Positions 34,605 through 42,878 of a stretch of DNA of 64,000 nucleotides are shown piece by piece; positions within the stretch are counted from its first letter, which is position 1; each line of letters starts with the position of its first letter. The notes beneath the pieces were generated by a model that saw only the letters and a list, made by a program, of their open reading frames with translations, made no database searches and had not been told where the DNA came from. The stretch is from Streptomyces sp. WAC 01529 (GTDB lineage: Bacteria > Actinomycetota > Actinomycetes > Streptomycetales > Streptomycetaceae), in assembly GCF_003945545.1 (NCBI RefSeq), contig NZ_CP029617.1, positions 930,001 to 994,000 of the forward strand, written 5' to 3'. The position numbers were made by a program, and so were the translations under genes.

Positions 34605-35393
34605 ATGGCCGCCGACGACGATCTCTTCAAACCCGTGCGGCCCATGCGTGCCTACCAGCGCGTGGCGGAGCAGATCGAGGAGCGCATCCTCAGCGGTGAA
34701 CTCCCTCCGGGGGCGCGGCTTCCCGGGGAGCGCGAGCTGGTCCGGCGGTTCGGTGTGGGGCGCTCCACGGTCCGCGAGGCGCTGCGCGTGCTCCAGTCGA
34801 CGGGGCTGATCCGCTCGCGTCCCGGTGATCCGCTGGGCGCGGAGGTGCTCGGCGTCTCGACCGGGAACCTGAGCCAGGCGCTCGGCCGCCTCACCCGCTC
34901 CGGTCTCTCCTCGCTCGGTGAACTGGTGCAGTTCCGCATGGTGCTGGACGCCGAGAGCAACCGTCTGGCCGCGCGTCTGCACACCGAGGACGATCTCGTA
35001 CGGATGCGGGAGCGGATCGCCCGCATGGAGGAGCTGAGCGCGTCGCCCGCCTCGCTGCGCGCCTTCAGCGAGGCGGACGCGCTGTTCCACCGCGCGATAG
35101 CGGAGGCGAGCCGCAACACGCTGCTCGGCCTGTGCGCGCGTGCCGTGCACGAGGCGGTCGTCGAGGTCATCGAGAAGAAGATCGCGGGGGTGGCGGACCC
35201 GGCGCCGTGGATGCGCCGCTCGGTCGCCCACCACCGCGAGGTCCTCGCGGCGATCGAGGCGGGCGACAGCGCGGGGGCGGCCCGCCTCGGCCGGGCGGCC
35301 CTGTACGAGTACTACGCGGAGCACGTGGAGCCGGAGACCAGACGGCTGCTGACGGCGGCGACCGCCGACGACCTGCCCGGCCCGGGGCCTTGA
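34605..35393 (+). CDS. FadR-subfamily GntR transcriptional regulator
   Basis: A 262-residue regulator. The winged helix reads LPGERELVRRFGVGRSTVRE, preceded by QIEERILSGELPPGARLPG. The C-terminal helical FCD domain carries the metal or acid-binding pattern (FRMVLDAESNRLAA, FHRAIAEASRN, HHREVLAAIEAGD). Such domains bind small carboxylates or amino acids. The ATG follows GGAGGAGG, a very strong ribosome site. It faces the leftward catabolic cluster across a palindromic operator and is very likely its repressor. Confidence 0.92.
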   Translation: MAADDDLFKPVRPMRAYQRVAEQIEERILSGELPPGARLPGERELVRRFGVGRSTVREALRVLQSTGLIRSRPGDPLGAEVLGVSTGNLSQALGRLTRSGLSSLGELVQFRMVLDAESNRLAARLHTEDDLVRMRERIARMEELSASPASLRAFSEADALFHRAIAEASRNTLLGLCARAVHEAVVEVIEKKIAGVADPAPWMRRSVAHHREVLAAIEAGDSAGAARLGRAALYEYYAEHVEPETRRLLTAATADDLPGPGP

Positions 35394-35411
35394 GCCACGC
35401 CTGGGCCCGGC

Positions 35412-35948
35412 TCAGCCCCTCCGTACGCCGAGGCGCCCCTCCAGTTGGGTCAGCAGATCGCCCAGGAGTCCGCTCAGTTGGCCCTGGTCGTCGGCATCGA
35501 GGGTGGACAGGACCACCGTTTCGTACGCGAGCTGTTCCGGGAGGATCCTGTCGACCAGGTCGCGGCCCGCTTCGGTGAGCCGGACATGGGCGACCCTGCG
35601 GTCCCTCGCGTCGGCCCTGCGGTCGACCAGTTCCCGCTCCTGGAGCTGCTTGAGCCGCTTGGTGACCGCGGCGCCCGAGGAGAAGGTCTCGCGGGCCAGC
35701 TCCCCGGGTGTCAGCTCGTGCCCCGTGCGGCGCAACGCGCCGAGCAGGTCGAACTCGGCGCGGGTCAGGCCCGCCCGGCGCAGCGGGGCGTCCTCGGCCT
35801 GCTGGAGGAGGGCCGCGCAGCGGTTGATGCGGCCGATCACCTCCATCGGCCCGGTGTCGATGTCGGGGCGCACCGCCTGCCACTGCCGCACCACCGCGGC
35901 CACGGTGTCCCCACCGAGGCCCGCCACCGGACCGTTCTCTGCTCTCAT
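35412..35948 (-). CDS. MarR-family transcriptional regulator (partner of FUSC exporter)
   Basis: A 178-residue MarR protein with LTRAEFDLLGALRRTGHELT, a recognition helix around ARETFSSGAAVTKRLKQLQE and a wing DRRADARDRRVAHVRLTEAG. Its ATG overlaps the stop of the FUSC gene, so it is the second gene of a two-gene operon. MarR regulators next to FUSC transporters usually sense aromatic acids and repress the exporter. The TAAAACA-N8-TGTTTTA operator before the FUSC gene is its likely binding site. Confidence 0.9.
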   Translation of the reverse strand: MRAENGPVAGLGGDTVAAVVRQWQAVRPDIDTGPMEVIGRINRCAALLQQAEDAPLRRAGLTRAEFDLLGALRRTGHELTPGELARETFSSGAAVTKRLKQLQERELVDRRADARDRRVAHVRLTEAGRDLVDRILPEQLAYETVVLSTLDADDQGQLSGLLGDLLTQLEGRLGVRRG

Positions 35949-37717
35949 GCTCGTGCGCCCTCCCAGGCGTCGGCGGCCTCCGCGCGGGGCCGCGTCCCCT
36001 GACCGTTCTCGTCACTTCGTCGTCGGACCGTCGCCGCGAGCGTACGGTGTCCGGCGCGTTCGGCCGCGATCACCCGCTGTTCCGGCAGGGCGCGCGGCCA
36101 CCACTCCCCCGCGGCCGCGTCGGCGGCGGCGCGCAGTTCGACGAGGGCGGCGGTGAGCGCGCGCCGCGCGGGTTCGACCGTGCCCGCCCGGGCGAGGCCG
36201 GCCTCGGCCCGCTCCCTGGCCCGGTCCACGGCCTCGACGGCCTGTTCGATCTGGTCGGCGGCGCGCCGGTTGGTGACGAGGACGGCCGCCACGACGCCGA
36301 GCACGGCCCCCACGAGCGTGTCCACGACGCGGTCGAGAATCAGCTCGCCGGGCTGCTGGAACCGTGCGAACTCGGTGACGAGCAGCGCCATCGGCGTCAC
36401 GCATACGGTGCCAAGCCAGTAGTTCCGGCTGATCAGCGCCTCCGCGCCGAAAGCGAGGGCGAGGCAGCTCACGATCAGTTCCGCGTGGCCGAGGTGGGCG
36501 AACGGGGCGATGGCGGCGAAGGCGAGCACGCCGACGAGGTTGCCGACCACGCGCTGCACGCCCCGGTTCCAGGTGAGCGTCACGTTGGCCTGGTAGAGGG
36601 AGGCGGCGGTGACCAGGGCCCAGTAGGGGCGGCCGACGCCGAGTGCGAGCGACCCGTATCCGGCGAGCGCGCAGCCCAGGGCGGTGCGCAGCGCGATGGG
36701 CAGCAACGGGGAGCCCGGCGCGAACCGGCGCCACAGCGGCACCTTGGGTCCGGCGAGCTCCGCGGCCACGCCGAGGAGTTCGTCGCGCTCGCCGGGGCGT
36801 ACGTCGCCGGGACGCGGGACGGCGCCGGTGCCGCGCAGCCCGGCAGCCCAGGAGCGCAGCGCCGCGGGGTCGGCGGCGGTGGGCGCGGCCAGGGCCTCCT
36901 CGGCGCGGATGACGAGGCGGGCCAGGGCGCGCCGGGCCTCGACGGTCCTGGGCCCGGTGGCGAGCAGCGACTGCCAGGCGGCGTGCACGGCCCCGGCCGC
37001 GGCGGCGCGGGCCCGTTCGACGGCGGGCCCGGCCTCCGCGGCCTCGGTGTCCCCGGCATCCGTGGCCTCGGCGGCGGTCTCGGCGGTGACGGTCTCGGCG
37101 TACGCGGCGACCGCGGCCAGGGCGCGCGCGGTGGCCCGGCGCTCGGGCCCGTGCGGCCGTACGAGCGCGGGTGCCATGCCGACGAGCCAGGCCACGGCAC
37201 CTCCGGCGAGGGTGAGCGCGAGGTGCCCAGGGACCTGCCCGAGGTCCTGCGGGGCGAAGAGGGTGGCCGAGCTGATGAAGGTGAAGATCAGATGGCCGGG
37301 CGGTCCGATGCGGGTCGCGTCGCACACCGTCTTCTGCGCGGCGGCCAGCAGCGCGCCGACGGCGACGAGGATCACCGCGGAGCCGGTCAGCGAGGCCGTG
37401 ACGAGCGCGGCGGCCACGCTCGCGGACATCCCGGCGACGACCCAGGCCAGGGCGCGCGTCCTGGCGGCGTACGGGAGGTTGTGGGCATACAGGGCGCAGA
37501 ACGAACCGGCCATCGTGTACATCACGAGGTCGAGCCGGCCGAGGGCCAGCAGCGTCAGGTTCGGTATCGCCGTGGCCACGACCACGCTGCACGCGGGCTT
37601 GAACCAGATGTCCGACGGCTTGCCCGGGCGCAGCACCCCGGCGAGCGGGAGCCGCCGGAGACGGACGGGACGGGTGGGGCGGGGGGAAAGGTGCGGGGAC
37701 GGCGGCGTACTGCTCAT
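35945..37717 (-). CDS. FUSC-family inner-membrane transporter (aromatic-acid-exporter type)
   Basis: A 590-residue membrane protein of the fusaric-acid/AaeB type. It has two sets of about five or six spans (WFKPACSVVVATAIPNLTLL at the start, and YWALVTAASLYQANVTLTW in the second half) joined by a cytosolic helical region. Members export aromatic acids and related toxic compounds. The ATG at 37717 lies just three bases from a strong inverted repeat, so the mRNA is probably leaderless or nearly so. It forms an operon with the MarR gene. Confidence 0.88.
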   Translation of the reverse strand: MSSTPPSPHLSPRPTRPVRLRRLPLAGVLRPGKPSDIWFKPACSVVVATAIPNLTLLALGRLDLVMYTMAGSFCALYAHNLPYAARTRALAWVVAGMSASVAAALVTASLTGSAVILVAVGALLAAAQKTVCDATRIGPPGHLIFTFISSATLFAPQDLGQVPGHLALTLAGGAVAWLVGMAPALVRPHGPERRATARALAAVAAYAETVTAETAAEATDAGDTEAAEAGPAVERARAAAAGAVHAAWQSLLATGPRTVEARRALARLVIRAEEALAAPTAADPAALRSWAAGLRGTGAVPRPGDVRPGERDELLGVAAELAGPKVPLWRRFAPGSPLLPIALRTALGCALAGYGSLALGVGRPYWALVTAASLYQANVTLTWNRGVQRVVGNLVGVLAFAAIAPFAHLGHAELIVSCLALAFGAEALISRNYWLGTVCVTPMALLVTEFARFQQPGELILDRVVDTLVGAVLGVVAAVLVTNRRAADQIEQAVEAVDRARERAEAGLARAGTVEPARRALTAALVELRAAADAAAGEWWPRALPEQRVIAAERAGHRTLAATVRRRSDENGQGTRPRAEAADAWEGARA

Positions 37718-37720
37718 ACC

Positions 37721-37742
37721 TAAAACATTAGCAAGTGTTTTA
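37721..37742. promoter_or_regulatory. MarR-type operator before the FUSC gene
   Basis: TAAAACA (37721-37727) and TGTTTTA (37736-37742) are perfect 7-bp arms around an 8-base centre TTAGCAAG. This AT-rich block stands out in GC-rich DNA and lies immediately before the FUSC start codon, overlapping where its -10 must be. A bound repressor would block the promoter directly. Confidence 0.8.
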
Positions 37743-37919
37743 CCCACAAAAGACCTGCTCCGCCGAGCGGCCCCGTCCCGCCTCACCGAACGGCACGACC
37801 CGCTCCACCGCACGGCGTCTCGCTCCCCCTGTGCGCCCCGTGCACCCCCGTGCGCTCGCGTACGGCTTAGCGAGCCTGGGCATCGACCCGACGACACCGT
37901 CGACAGGGGGAGGTGCGCG

Positions 37920-38486
37920 GTGCACGGACCGGCGCAGGCCGCCTGGCTGCTCGTCGCGCTCTGCGCGGCGACCGGGGCCTACTGTCTGCTGCGGATGCGC
38001 AGCCGGATCGAGGAACAGCGCCGCACCGCGGGCGGCGAGGCGCTCATGGGGTTCGGCATGGCGGTGATGGCCGTGCCCGCCGCGGTGATCGCGCTGCCGC
38101 GCTGGGCCTGGCTCGGGTACGCCGCGGTGTTCGGGGCGGCCGCGCTGCACGCGCTGTGGACGGCACGCGCCAACCGTCACCACCTGCACCATCTCGTCGG
38201 CGCGTGCGCCATGGTCTATATGTCGCTCGCGATGATCACGACCCCCGGTGCGCACGCGGGTCACGGGGGCGCGGGCCTGCCCGTGCTGACCGGCGCCCTC
38301 CTGCTCTACTTCGCCGGGTACGTCCTGTGGTCCGGAGCGCGCCTCGCCCCCGCGGGGACCGTGGCGGCGGGCCGGGGTGGCAGCGGCGGCCCGCCTGCCC
38401 TCGGCTGGGGCGACCGGCCCGAGCTGGCGCTGGCGTGCAGGCTGTCGATGGGGATCGGCATGCTGGCGATGCTGCTGACGCTCTGA
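37920..38486 (+). CDS. DUF5134 family integral membrane protein
   Basis: A 188-residue protein with about five hydrophobic spans and a histidine-rich turn (RANRHHLHHLVGACAMVYMS), plus a second His patch AHAGHGG. These match DUF5134 proteins of actinobacteria, which are often near copper genes; metal binding is only a guess. The GTG start has GGAGG seven bases upstream. The stop codon is the first TGA of a 24-bp tandem repeat. Confidence 0.8.
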   Translation: MHGPAQAAWLLVALCAATGAYCLLRMRSRIEEQRRTAGGEALMGFGMAVMAVPAAVIALPRWAWLGYAAVFGAAALHALWTARANRHHLHHLVGACAMVYMSLAMITTPGAHAGHGGAGLPVLTGALLLYFAGYVLWSGARLAPAGTVAAGRGGSGGPPALGWGDRPELALACRLSMGIGMLAMLLTL

Positions 38487-38579
38487 CCGCGCCCGGAGCC
38501 GCCTCGCTGACCGCGCCCGGAGCCGCCTCGCTGACCGCGCCCGGAGCCGCCTCGCTGACCGCGCCCGGAGCGGCCTCGG
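38484..38579. repeat. Four tandem 24-bp units spanning the DUF5134 stop codon
   Basis: Units start at 38484, 38508, 38532 and 38556. Each begins TGACCGCGCCCGGAGC; the first three are identical and the last ends with one base changed. The first TGA is the stop codon of the DUF5134 gene. The block fills the convergent gap to the HAD gene and has a 24-bp period, so it would code for an 8-residue repeat in an open frame. Confidence 0.95.
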
Positions 38580-38601
38580 CGCGCGCTCCCCGGCCGGGGC
38601 C

Positions 38602-39243
38602 TCAGTGGCCGATCAGCGCGGCCAGCGCCGTGAGGCTGTCGATCTGCCAGTCCGCCGCCTCGGCCACGGCCGGGTCGTCCGCCCACAGGTGCCCCCACGG
38701 GCCGCGGCGGATGTGCGCGGTGCGCAGCCCCGCCTGCTTGGCGGGGAAGACGTCGTGCGCGGGGTGGTCGCCGACGTACAGCGTCTCGCGGGGCCCGGCC
38801 TGGGCCACTTCGAGCACCCGCGTGAAGAAGGCGGGGTCCGGCTTGGCGACGCCCCAGTCGCCCGAGGTGACGACGAGGTCGGCGGGCAGGTCGAGGTCGC
38901 GCAGGAGTTCGGCGGCGCGCGCGGTCGCGTTGCCCGCGACGATGACGCGGACGCCGAGCTTGTGCAGACCCCCGAGGGCGGGCCGCACATCGGGGTAGAG
39001 GTCGCTCTCGGCCAGGTGCTCGCCGCGGCCCGCCGTCTCGCGGGCGTGGTAGGCGGAGGCGATGTCCATGTCCGGGCTGATCAGCCGCAGCGCGTCCTGG
39101 CTGTCCCCGCCCTGTGCGACGACGGCGCCGACGAGCGCGGAGACGGTGTGCCGCGGCATCTTCAGCCAGTCGGCCCAGGATGCCCAGTAGCGGTCGTCTT
39201 TGGTGAGGGTCTCCCCCACGTCGAACACGATGGTCTCGATCAT
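38602..39243 (-). CDS. HAD-family hydrolase
   Basis: A 213-residue HAD protein. Motif I is VFDVGETLT, with the nucleophile Asp but Gly in place of the second Asp that phosphatases use. Motif II is VAGNAT, motif III Lys in VAKPDPAFF and motif IV VGDHPAHDV. This could be a phosphatase-like or dehalogenase-like enzyme of unknown substrate. No ribosome site precedes the ATG at 39243. A TAGTGT six bases before it could be a -10 of a leaderless transcript. Confidence 0.85.
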   Translation of the reverse strand: MIETIVFDVGETLTKDDRYWASWADWLKMPRHTVSALVGAVVAQGGDSQDALRLISPDMDIASAYHARETAGRGEHLAESDLYPDVRPALGGLHKLGVRVIVAGNATARAAELLRDLDLPADLVVTSGDWGVAKPDPAFFTRVLEVAQAGPRETLYVGDHPAHDVFPAKQAGLRTAHIRRGPWGHLWADDPAVAEAADWQIDSLTALAALIGH

Positions 39244-39417
39244 CGTCCGACACTACGGCGTCCCCCGGCCCGCGCGGTGGCCGCCACTCGGCGGCGGCAC
39301 GGAGCGACCCGATCGTGGCCCTTTTCGTACCCGACGTGCCCACATCGGCCGTGGCGTCCATCACTTGAGGAGGCAGCCCATACCCCTCGGCGGCCCGGCC
39401 CTCATAGGCTGGGCGCC

Positions 39418-40353
39418 ATGATGGTCCCCGTCGCACTGTTGCTGCTGGGCGCCCTGACCGCAGTCGTCGCCCCGCGGATGCTCGCGCGGGCCGACTGGCC
39501 GGAGCGCGAACCGGTGGTCGCGCTATGGGCCTGGCAGTGCGTGGTGGCGGGCGTCCTGCTCTGCTGCGCGCTGTCGATGACGCTCAGCGCGGCCGCCGCG
39601 TGGCAGGCCGTGCGCGGCCATGTCTTCGCGCCCGCGCCGCACGCCGTGGTCGAGGCGTACGCCCTCCAGGCACCCGGCCCCTGGGCCGCGGCCACCGCCG
39701 TGGCGCTGGCCTGCGGCGGGGTGTGGACCGCGGCGATGCTGACCCGGGAGATCGCCCTGACGCGCAGCCGCCGGGCCGGGCGCCGCGCCGAACTGCTCCT
39801 GCGCGCGCCGCTGTTGCCCGGCGAGGAGCCGGGCGCCGACCGGCTCGTGGTCCTGGAGGGTGAGCGCCCGGACGCCTGGTGGCTGCCGGGGCAGGCGCCC
39901 CAACTGGTCATCACCACGGCCGCGTTGCGTCGCCTGAAGGGCCGTCAGCTCGATGCCGTGCTCGCGCACGAGCAGGGGCACGCGCAGGCGCGGCACGACT
40001 GGCTCCTGCACTGCTCGGGGGCGCTGGCCGCGGGATTTCCGCAGGTACGGGTCTTCGCCGCGTTCCGCGATCAGATGCACCGCCTGGTGGAGCTGGCCGC
40101 CGACGACGTGGCGTCCCGCCGCTTCGGGCGGCTGACGATCGCGCTCGCCCTGGTCGAATTGAACGAGGACCGCGGTGTGTTCGGCCCCTGCCCGACCCCG
40201 CAGGCGCACGTCCCGCACCGCGTCCACCGGCTGCTCTCCGCCCGCCCGCGCCTCACCGCGGCCCGCAGAGTGCGCCTGACGGCCACCGCGGCGCTGGTCC
40301 CGGTGATCCCCGTCCTGGTCACCTTCGTACCCGGCCTGCGCGCGCTGGGCTAG
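39418..40353 (+). CDS. M56-family membrane metallopeptidase
   Basis: A 311-residue membrane protein. It has N-terminal spans, a zinc-binding HEQGH motif at residues 184-188 (AVLAHEQGHAQARHDW) and a Glu-containing helix (VELAADDVASRRFG) that supplies the third ligand. M56 peptidases such as BlaR1 usually pair with a BlaI/CopY-type repressor, but none is adjacent here. Substrate is unknown. The ATG at 39418 follows a possible -10 (TAGGCT), which suggests a leaderless mRNA. Confidence 0.88.
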   Translation: MMVPVALLLLGALTAVVAPRMLARADWPEREPVVALWAWQCVVAGVLLCCALSMTLSAAAAWQAVRGHVFAPAPHAVVEAYALQAPGPWAAATAVALACGGVWTAAMLTREIALTRSRRAGRRAELLLRAPLLPGEEPGADRLVVLEGERPDAWWLPGQAPQLVITTAALRRLKGRQLDAVLAHEQGHAQARHDWLLHCSGALAAGFPQVRVFAAFRDQMHRLVELAADDVASRRFGRLTIALALVELNEDRGVFGPCPTPQAHVPHRVHRLLSARPRLTAARRVRLTATAALVPVIPVLVTFVPGLRALG

Positions 40354-40540
40354 GTCGGGCTCTGCCCCCTGGTCCGGCCCGCCCCTTCGCGGCGGCCCTG
40401 CGCGCCTCCGGCCAGGTCCGGCGGCACTCGCCATGAACGGCCCCCGTCCTCGTGGGTACCCGGCGTCGAGCCGTGCCCGCTGCCGCCGCGCCGTGGCACG
40501 GAGATGGTTTCCATCCTCTTCCGTCGGCGAGGATCCCCTT

Positions 40541-41263
40541 ATGCACCCCCCGTCACTCGACTCCCCGACCCGACCGCCCACCTACCGGGCCACGCTCGCC
40601 GCGGCGCTGTTCTGCGTGCCCTCCGTCCTGCTGCTCCTCCTCGTGGAGTTGGAGTGGGGCCCGCTGATCTCGCTCGACAAGGGCATCGCCCGCACCACGC
40701 ACCGCTGGGCGCTCGCCGACCCGGAGCTGACGCGGACCAGCCGGATCCTCACCGACTGGGTGTGGGACCCATGGACGATGCGCGCACTGTGCGCGGTGGT
40801 CGTGATCTGGCTGGTGGCGCGCGGTGCCCGCTGGCTCGCGCTCTGGCTCGCGGGCACCTGCCTGGTCGCCTCGGTGGTGCAGCAGTCGCTCAAGGCGGCG
40901 GTGGACCGCCCCCGTCCGGTGTGGCAGGACCCGGTGGACATGGCGCACTACGCGGCGTTCCCCTCCGGTCACGCGATGACGGCGGCGGTCGTGTGCGGGC
41001 TGCTCCTGTGGCTGCTGCGTCTGTACGGGGTGGGCCCCGTGGCCTGGCGCGTGGCCGTGGTCCTCGCCGTGCTCTCCGTGGCCGGGGTGGGAGTGACCCG
41101 CGTCTGGCTCGGCGTCCACTGGCCGTCGGACGTCCTCGGCGGCTGGCTGCTCGGCGCCCTGACGGTGGCGCTGGCCATCGCGACGTACGCGTACGGGCCC
41201 GGCAGGCGGCGCGCGAGCGGCCTTGACCGCCCGGCGGAGGCTCCCGGAGGATCCGGCCCATGA
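40541..41263 (+). CDS. PAP2-family membrane phosphatase
   Basis: A 240-residue protein with about six membrane spans. The three PAP2 motifs are KAAVDRPRP, FPSGHAMTAA and TRVWLGVHWPSD, all complete. Such enzymes dephosphorylate phosphatidate or undecaprenyl pyrophosphate at the membrane surface. The ATG has GAGG nine bases upstream. The stop overlaps the HAD gene start as ATGA, so the two are coupled. Confidence 0.9.
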   Translation: MHPPSLDSPTRPPTYRATLAAALFCVPSVLLLLLVELEWGPLISLDKGIARTTHRWALADPELTRTSRILTDWVWDPWTMRALCAVVVIWLVARGARWLALWLAGTCLVASVVQQSLKAAVDRPRPVWQDPVDMAHYAAFPSGHAMTAAVVCGLLLWLLRLYGVGPVAWRVAVVLAVLSVAGVGVTRVWLGVHWPSDVLGGWLLGALTVALAIATYAYGPGRRRASGLDRPAEAPGGSGP

Positions 41264-41955
41264 CGATCAAGGGCGTGCTCTTCGACTTCTCCGGGACCCT
41301 GTTCCGCATCGAGCCCACCGAAGCCTGGCTGCGCGCCGTGGCCGGCGAGCTAGGGGTGCCGCTCGCCGACGGGGAGTTGGCACGGGCGGCGGCGGGCCTG
41401 GAGCGGGCGGGGGCGATGCCCGGCGGGGCCCTCCCGGTCGCGGTGCCCGCGCACCTCGCCGAGCTGTGGGCGCACCGCGACCGCAGCGCCGAGCAGCACC
41501 GGGCCGCGTACACGGGGGCCGCCCGCGAGGTGCCACTGCCGGATCCGTGGCTGTACGACGCGCTGTACGAGCGGCACATGACTCCGGAGGCCTGGCGTCC
41601 GTACGGCGACGCGGCGGAGGTGCTCGCCGGGCTGCGCGAGCGGGGTGTCCGGGTGGCGGTGGTCAGCAACATCGGGTGGGACCCGCGCCCCGTCTTCCGC
41701 GCCCATGGGCTCGACGCGTACGTCGACGCGTACGTCCTGTCGTACGAACACGGCGTCCAGAAGCCGGATCCGCGCCTGTTCGCGCTGGCCTGCGAGGCGC
41801 TGGGCGTCGACCCCCGGGACACGCTGATGGTCGGCGACGACCGGCGGGCCGACGGCGGCGCGGCCGGGCTCGGCTGCGCGCTGCACTTCGTCGACCATCT
41901 GCCGGCCGACCGGCGCCCGGACGCCCTGCGGCCGGTGCTCGACCTCGTCGGGTGA
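41260..41955 (+). CDS. HAD-family hydrolase
   Basis: A 231-residue HAD protein: motif I VLFDFSGTLF with Asp, motif II VVSNIGWDPR, motif III VQKPDPRLFA and motif IV VGDDRRADGG. The second acidic residue of motif I is Ser rather than Asp, seen also in some dehalogenase-like members. Translation is coupled to the PAP2 phosphatase gene by a 4-base overlap. A perfect 11-bp hairpin about 75 bases later probably ends the transcript. Confidence 0.87.
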   Translation: MTIKGVLFDFSGTLFRIEPTEAWLRAVAGELGVPLADGELARAAAGLERAGAMPGGALPVAVPAHLAELWAHRDRSAEQHRAAYTGAAREVPLPDPWLYDALYERHMTPEAWRPYGDAAEVLAGLRERGVRVAVVSNIGWDPRPVFRAHGLDAYVDAYVLSYEHGVQKPDPRLFALACEALGVDPRDTLMVGDDRRADGGAAGLGCALHFVDHLPADRRPDALRPVLDLVG

Positions 41956-42029
41956 GACGCCGAAAGGGCGGGCCATGAAGGCGCAGGCGCCCCTTGCGGC
42001 CGGAACCCCGGCCGCGGAACCACCTGTGA

Positions 42030-42060
42030 GCAGGCAACACTCCCCCGCGGTGTTGCCTGC
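42030..42060 (+). terminator. Hairpin terminator after the PAP2-HAD pair
   Basis: GCAGGCAACAC (42030-42040) and GTGTTGCCTGC (42050-42060) form a perfect 11-bp stem with a 9-base loop. No U-tract follows. It separates the PAP2-HAD operon from the TetR promoter. Confidence 0.75.
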
Positions 42061-42124
42061 CCCAGGCAGGATCGACCCACGCGGGACCCCGCGAAGGGCC
42101 CCGTACGGGACTCACTGAGTATAT

Positions 42125-42137
42125 TGGCTCAGAGCCA
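42125..42137. promoter_or_regulatory. TetR-type operator palindrome
   Basis: TGGCTCAGAGCCA is a perfect 6-1-6 palindrome, 21 bases before the TetR-family start codon, next to an AT-rich TATATT. Its place over the promoter fits autoregulation by the regulator just downstream. Confidence 0.7.
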
Positions 42138-42157
42138 GTCAACGCAGGAGTTACAGA

Positions 42158-42814
42158 ATGTCCCCGCGTAGCCCATCGGTCAATGAAGAGTTGCGCAGGC
42201 GTTCCCGCGAGCGGTTGTTGCAGGCCACGGTGGAGCTGGTGGGCGAGCGGGGCTACGAGGCCACGACCCTCGGCGACATCGCCGACCGGGCGGGCGCGGC
42301 CCGCGGTCTGGTGTCGTACTACTTCCCCGGGAAGCGTCAGCTCCTCCAGTCGGCCGTGCACCGGCTGATGCACCGCACGCTGGACTCCGCGCTGGAGCGG
42401 GAGCCTCTCCCCGAGAGTGGCGGGGAGAGGCTGGCGCGGGCCATCGACGCGATCCTGGGCCTCGCCCGCGATGAACCGCTGCTCATGCGCACCCACATGG
42501 CCGGGATCCTCCAGGCCGAGGGCTTCGTGCAGTGCCCCGAGCAGCGGCGGCTGGCCGAGCTGCTGCGCGAGACCGTCGTGCGGTACGGATCGGGCGACGT
42601 CGACAGGGACTATCCACTTCTGCGCGCCCTGCTCATGGGCGCGGTCTTCGCCCTGCTCATCCCGGGCGCGCCGATGCCGCTCGCGACGCTGCGGGCCGAA
42701 CTCTTCCAGCGGTACGGCCTGGACTGGGGGCTCGGCGTCCCGCCCAGCGGCGCGCCACCCGCTCCCGGCACGGAAGGCCGGCCCGAGGGGGAACAGGCGG
42801 GCCGGGCACCCTGA
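42158..42814 (+). CDS. TetR-family transcriptional regulator
   Basis: A 218-residue TetR protein. The DNA-binding part reads TTLGDIADRAGAARGLVSYY followed by FPGKRQLL, which is canonical. The C-terminal ligand domain is divergent and ends in a Pro/Gly-rich tail. The ATG has AGGAG eight bases upstream. A palindrome covers its promoter. The ferredoxin reductase gene 64 bases downstream on the same strand may be co-transcribed and therefore controlled by it. Confidence 0.9.
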   Translation: MSPRSPSVNEELRRRSRERLLQATVELVGERGYEATTLGDIADRAGAARGLVSYYFPGKRQLLQSAVHRLMHRTLDSALEREPLPESGGERLARAIDAILGLARDEPLLMRTHMAGILQAEGFVQCPEQRRLAELLRETVVRYGSGDVDRDYPLLRALLMGAVFALLIPGAPMPLATLRAELFQRYGLDWGLGVPPSGAPPAPGTEGRPEGEQAGRAP

Positions 42815-42878
42815 CAGCGGGCACTCCGGGTGCGATCCTGAAACCGTCCCGGGGTCGCCTCGCGGAGGGAGCACCACC

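Noticed and set aside
41974..42120. A 47-codon ORF between the HAD and TetR genes
   Set aside because: It runs straight through the perfect 11-bp terminator hairpin and has only a GC-rich, non-specific sequence before its ATG.
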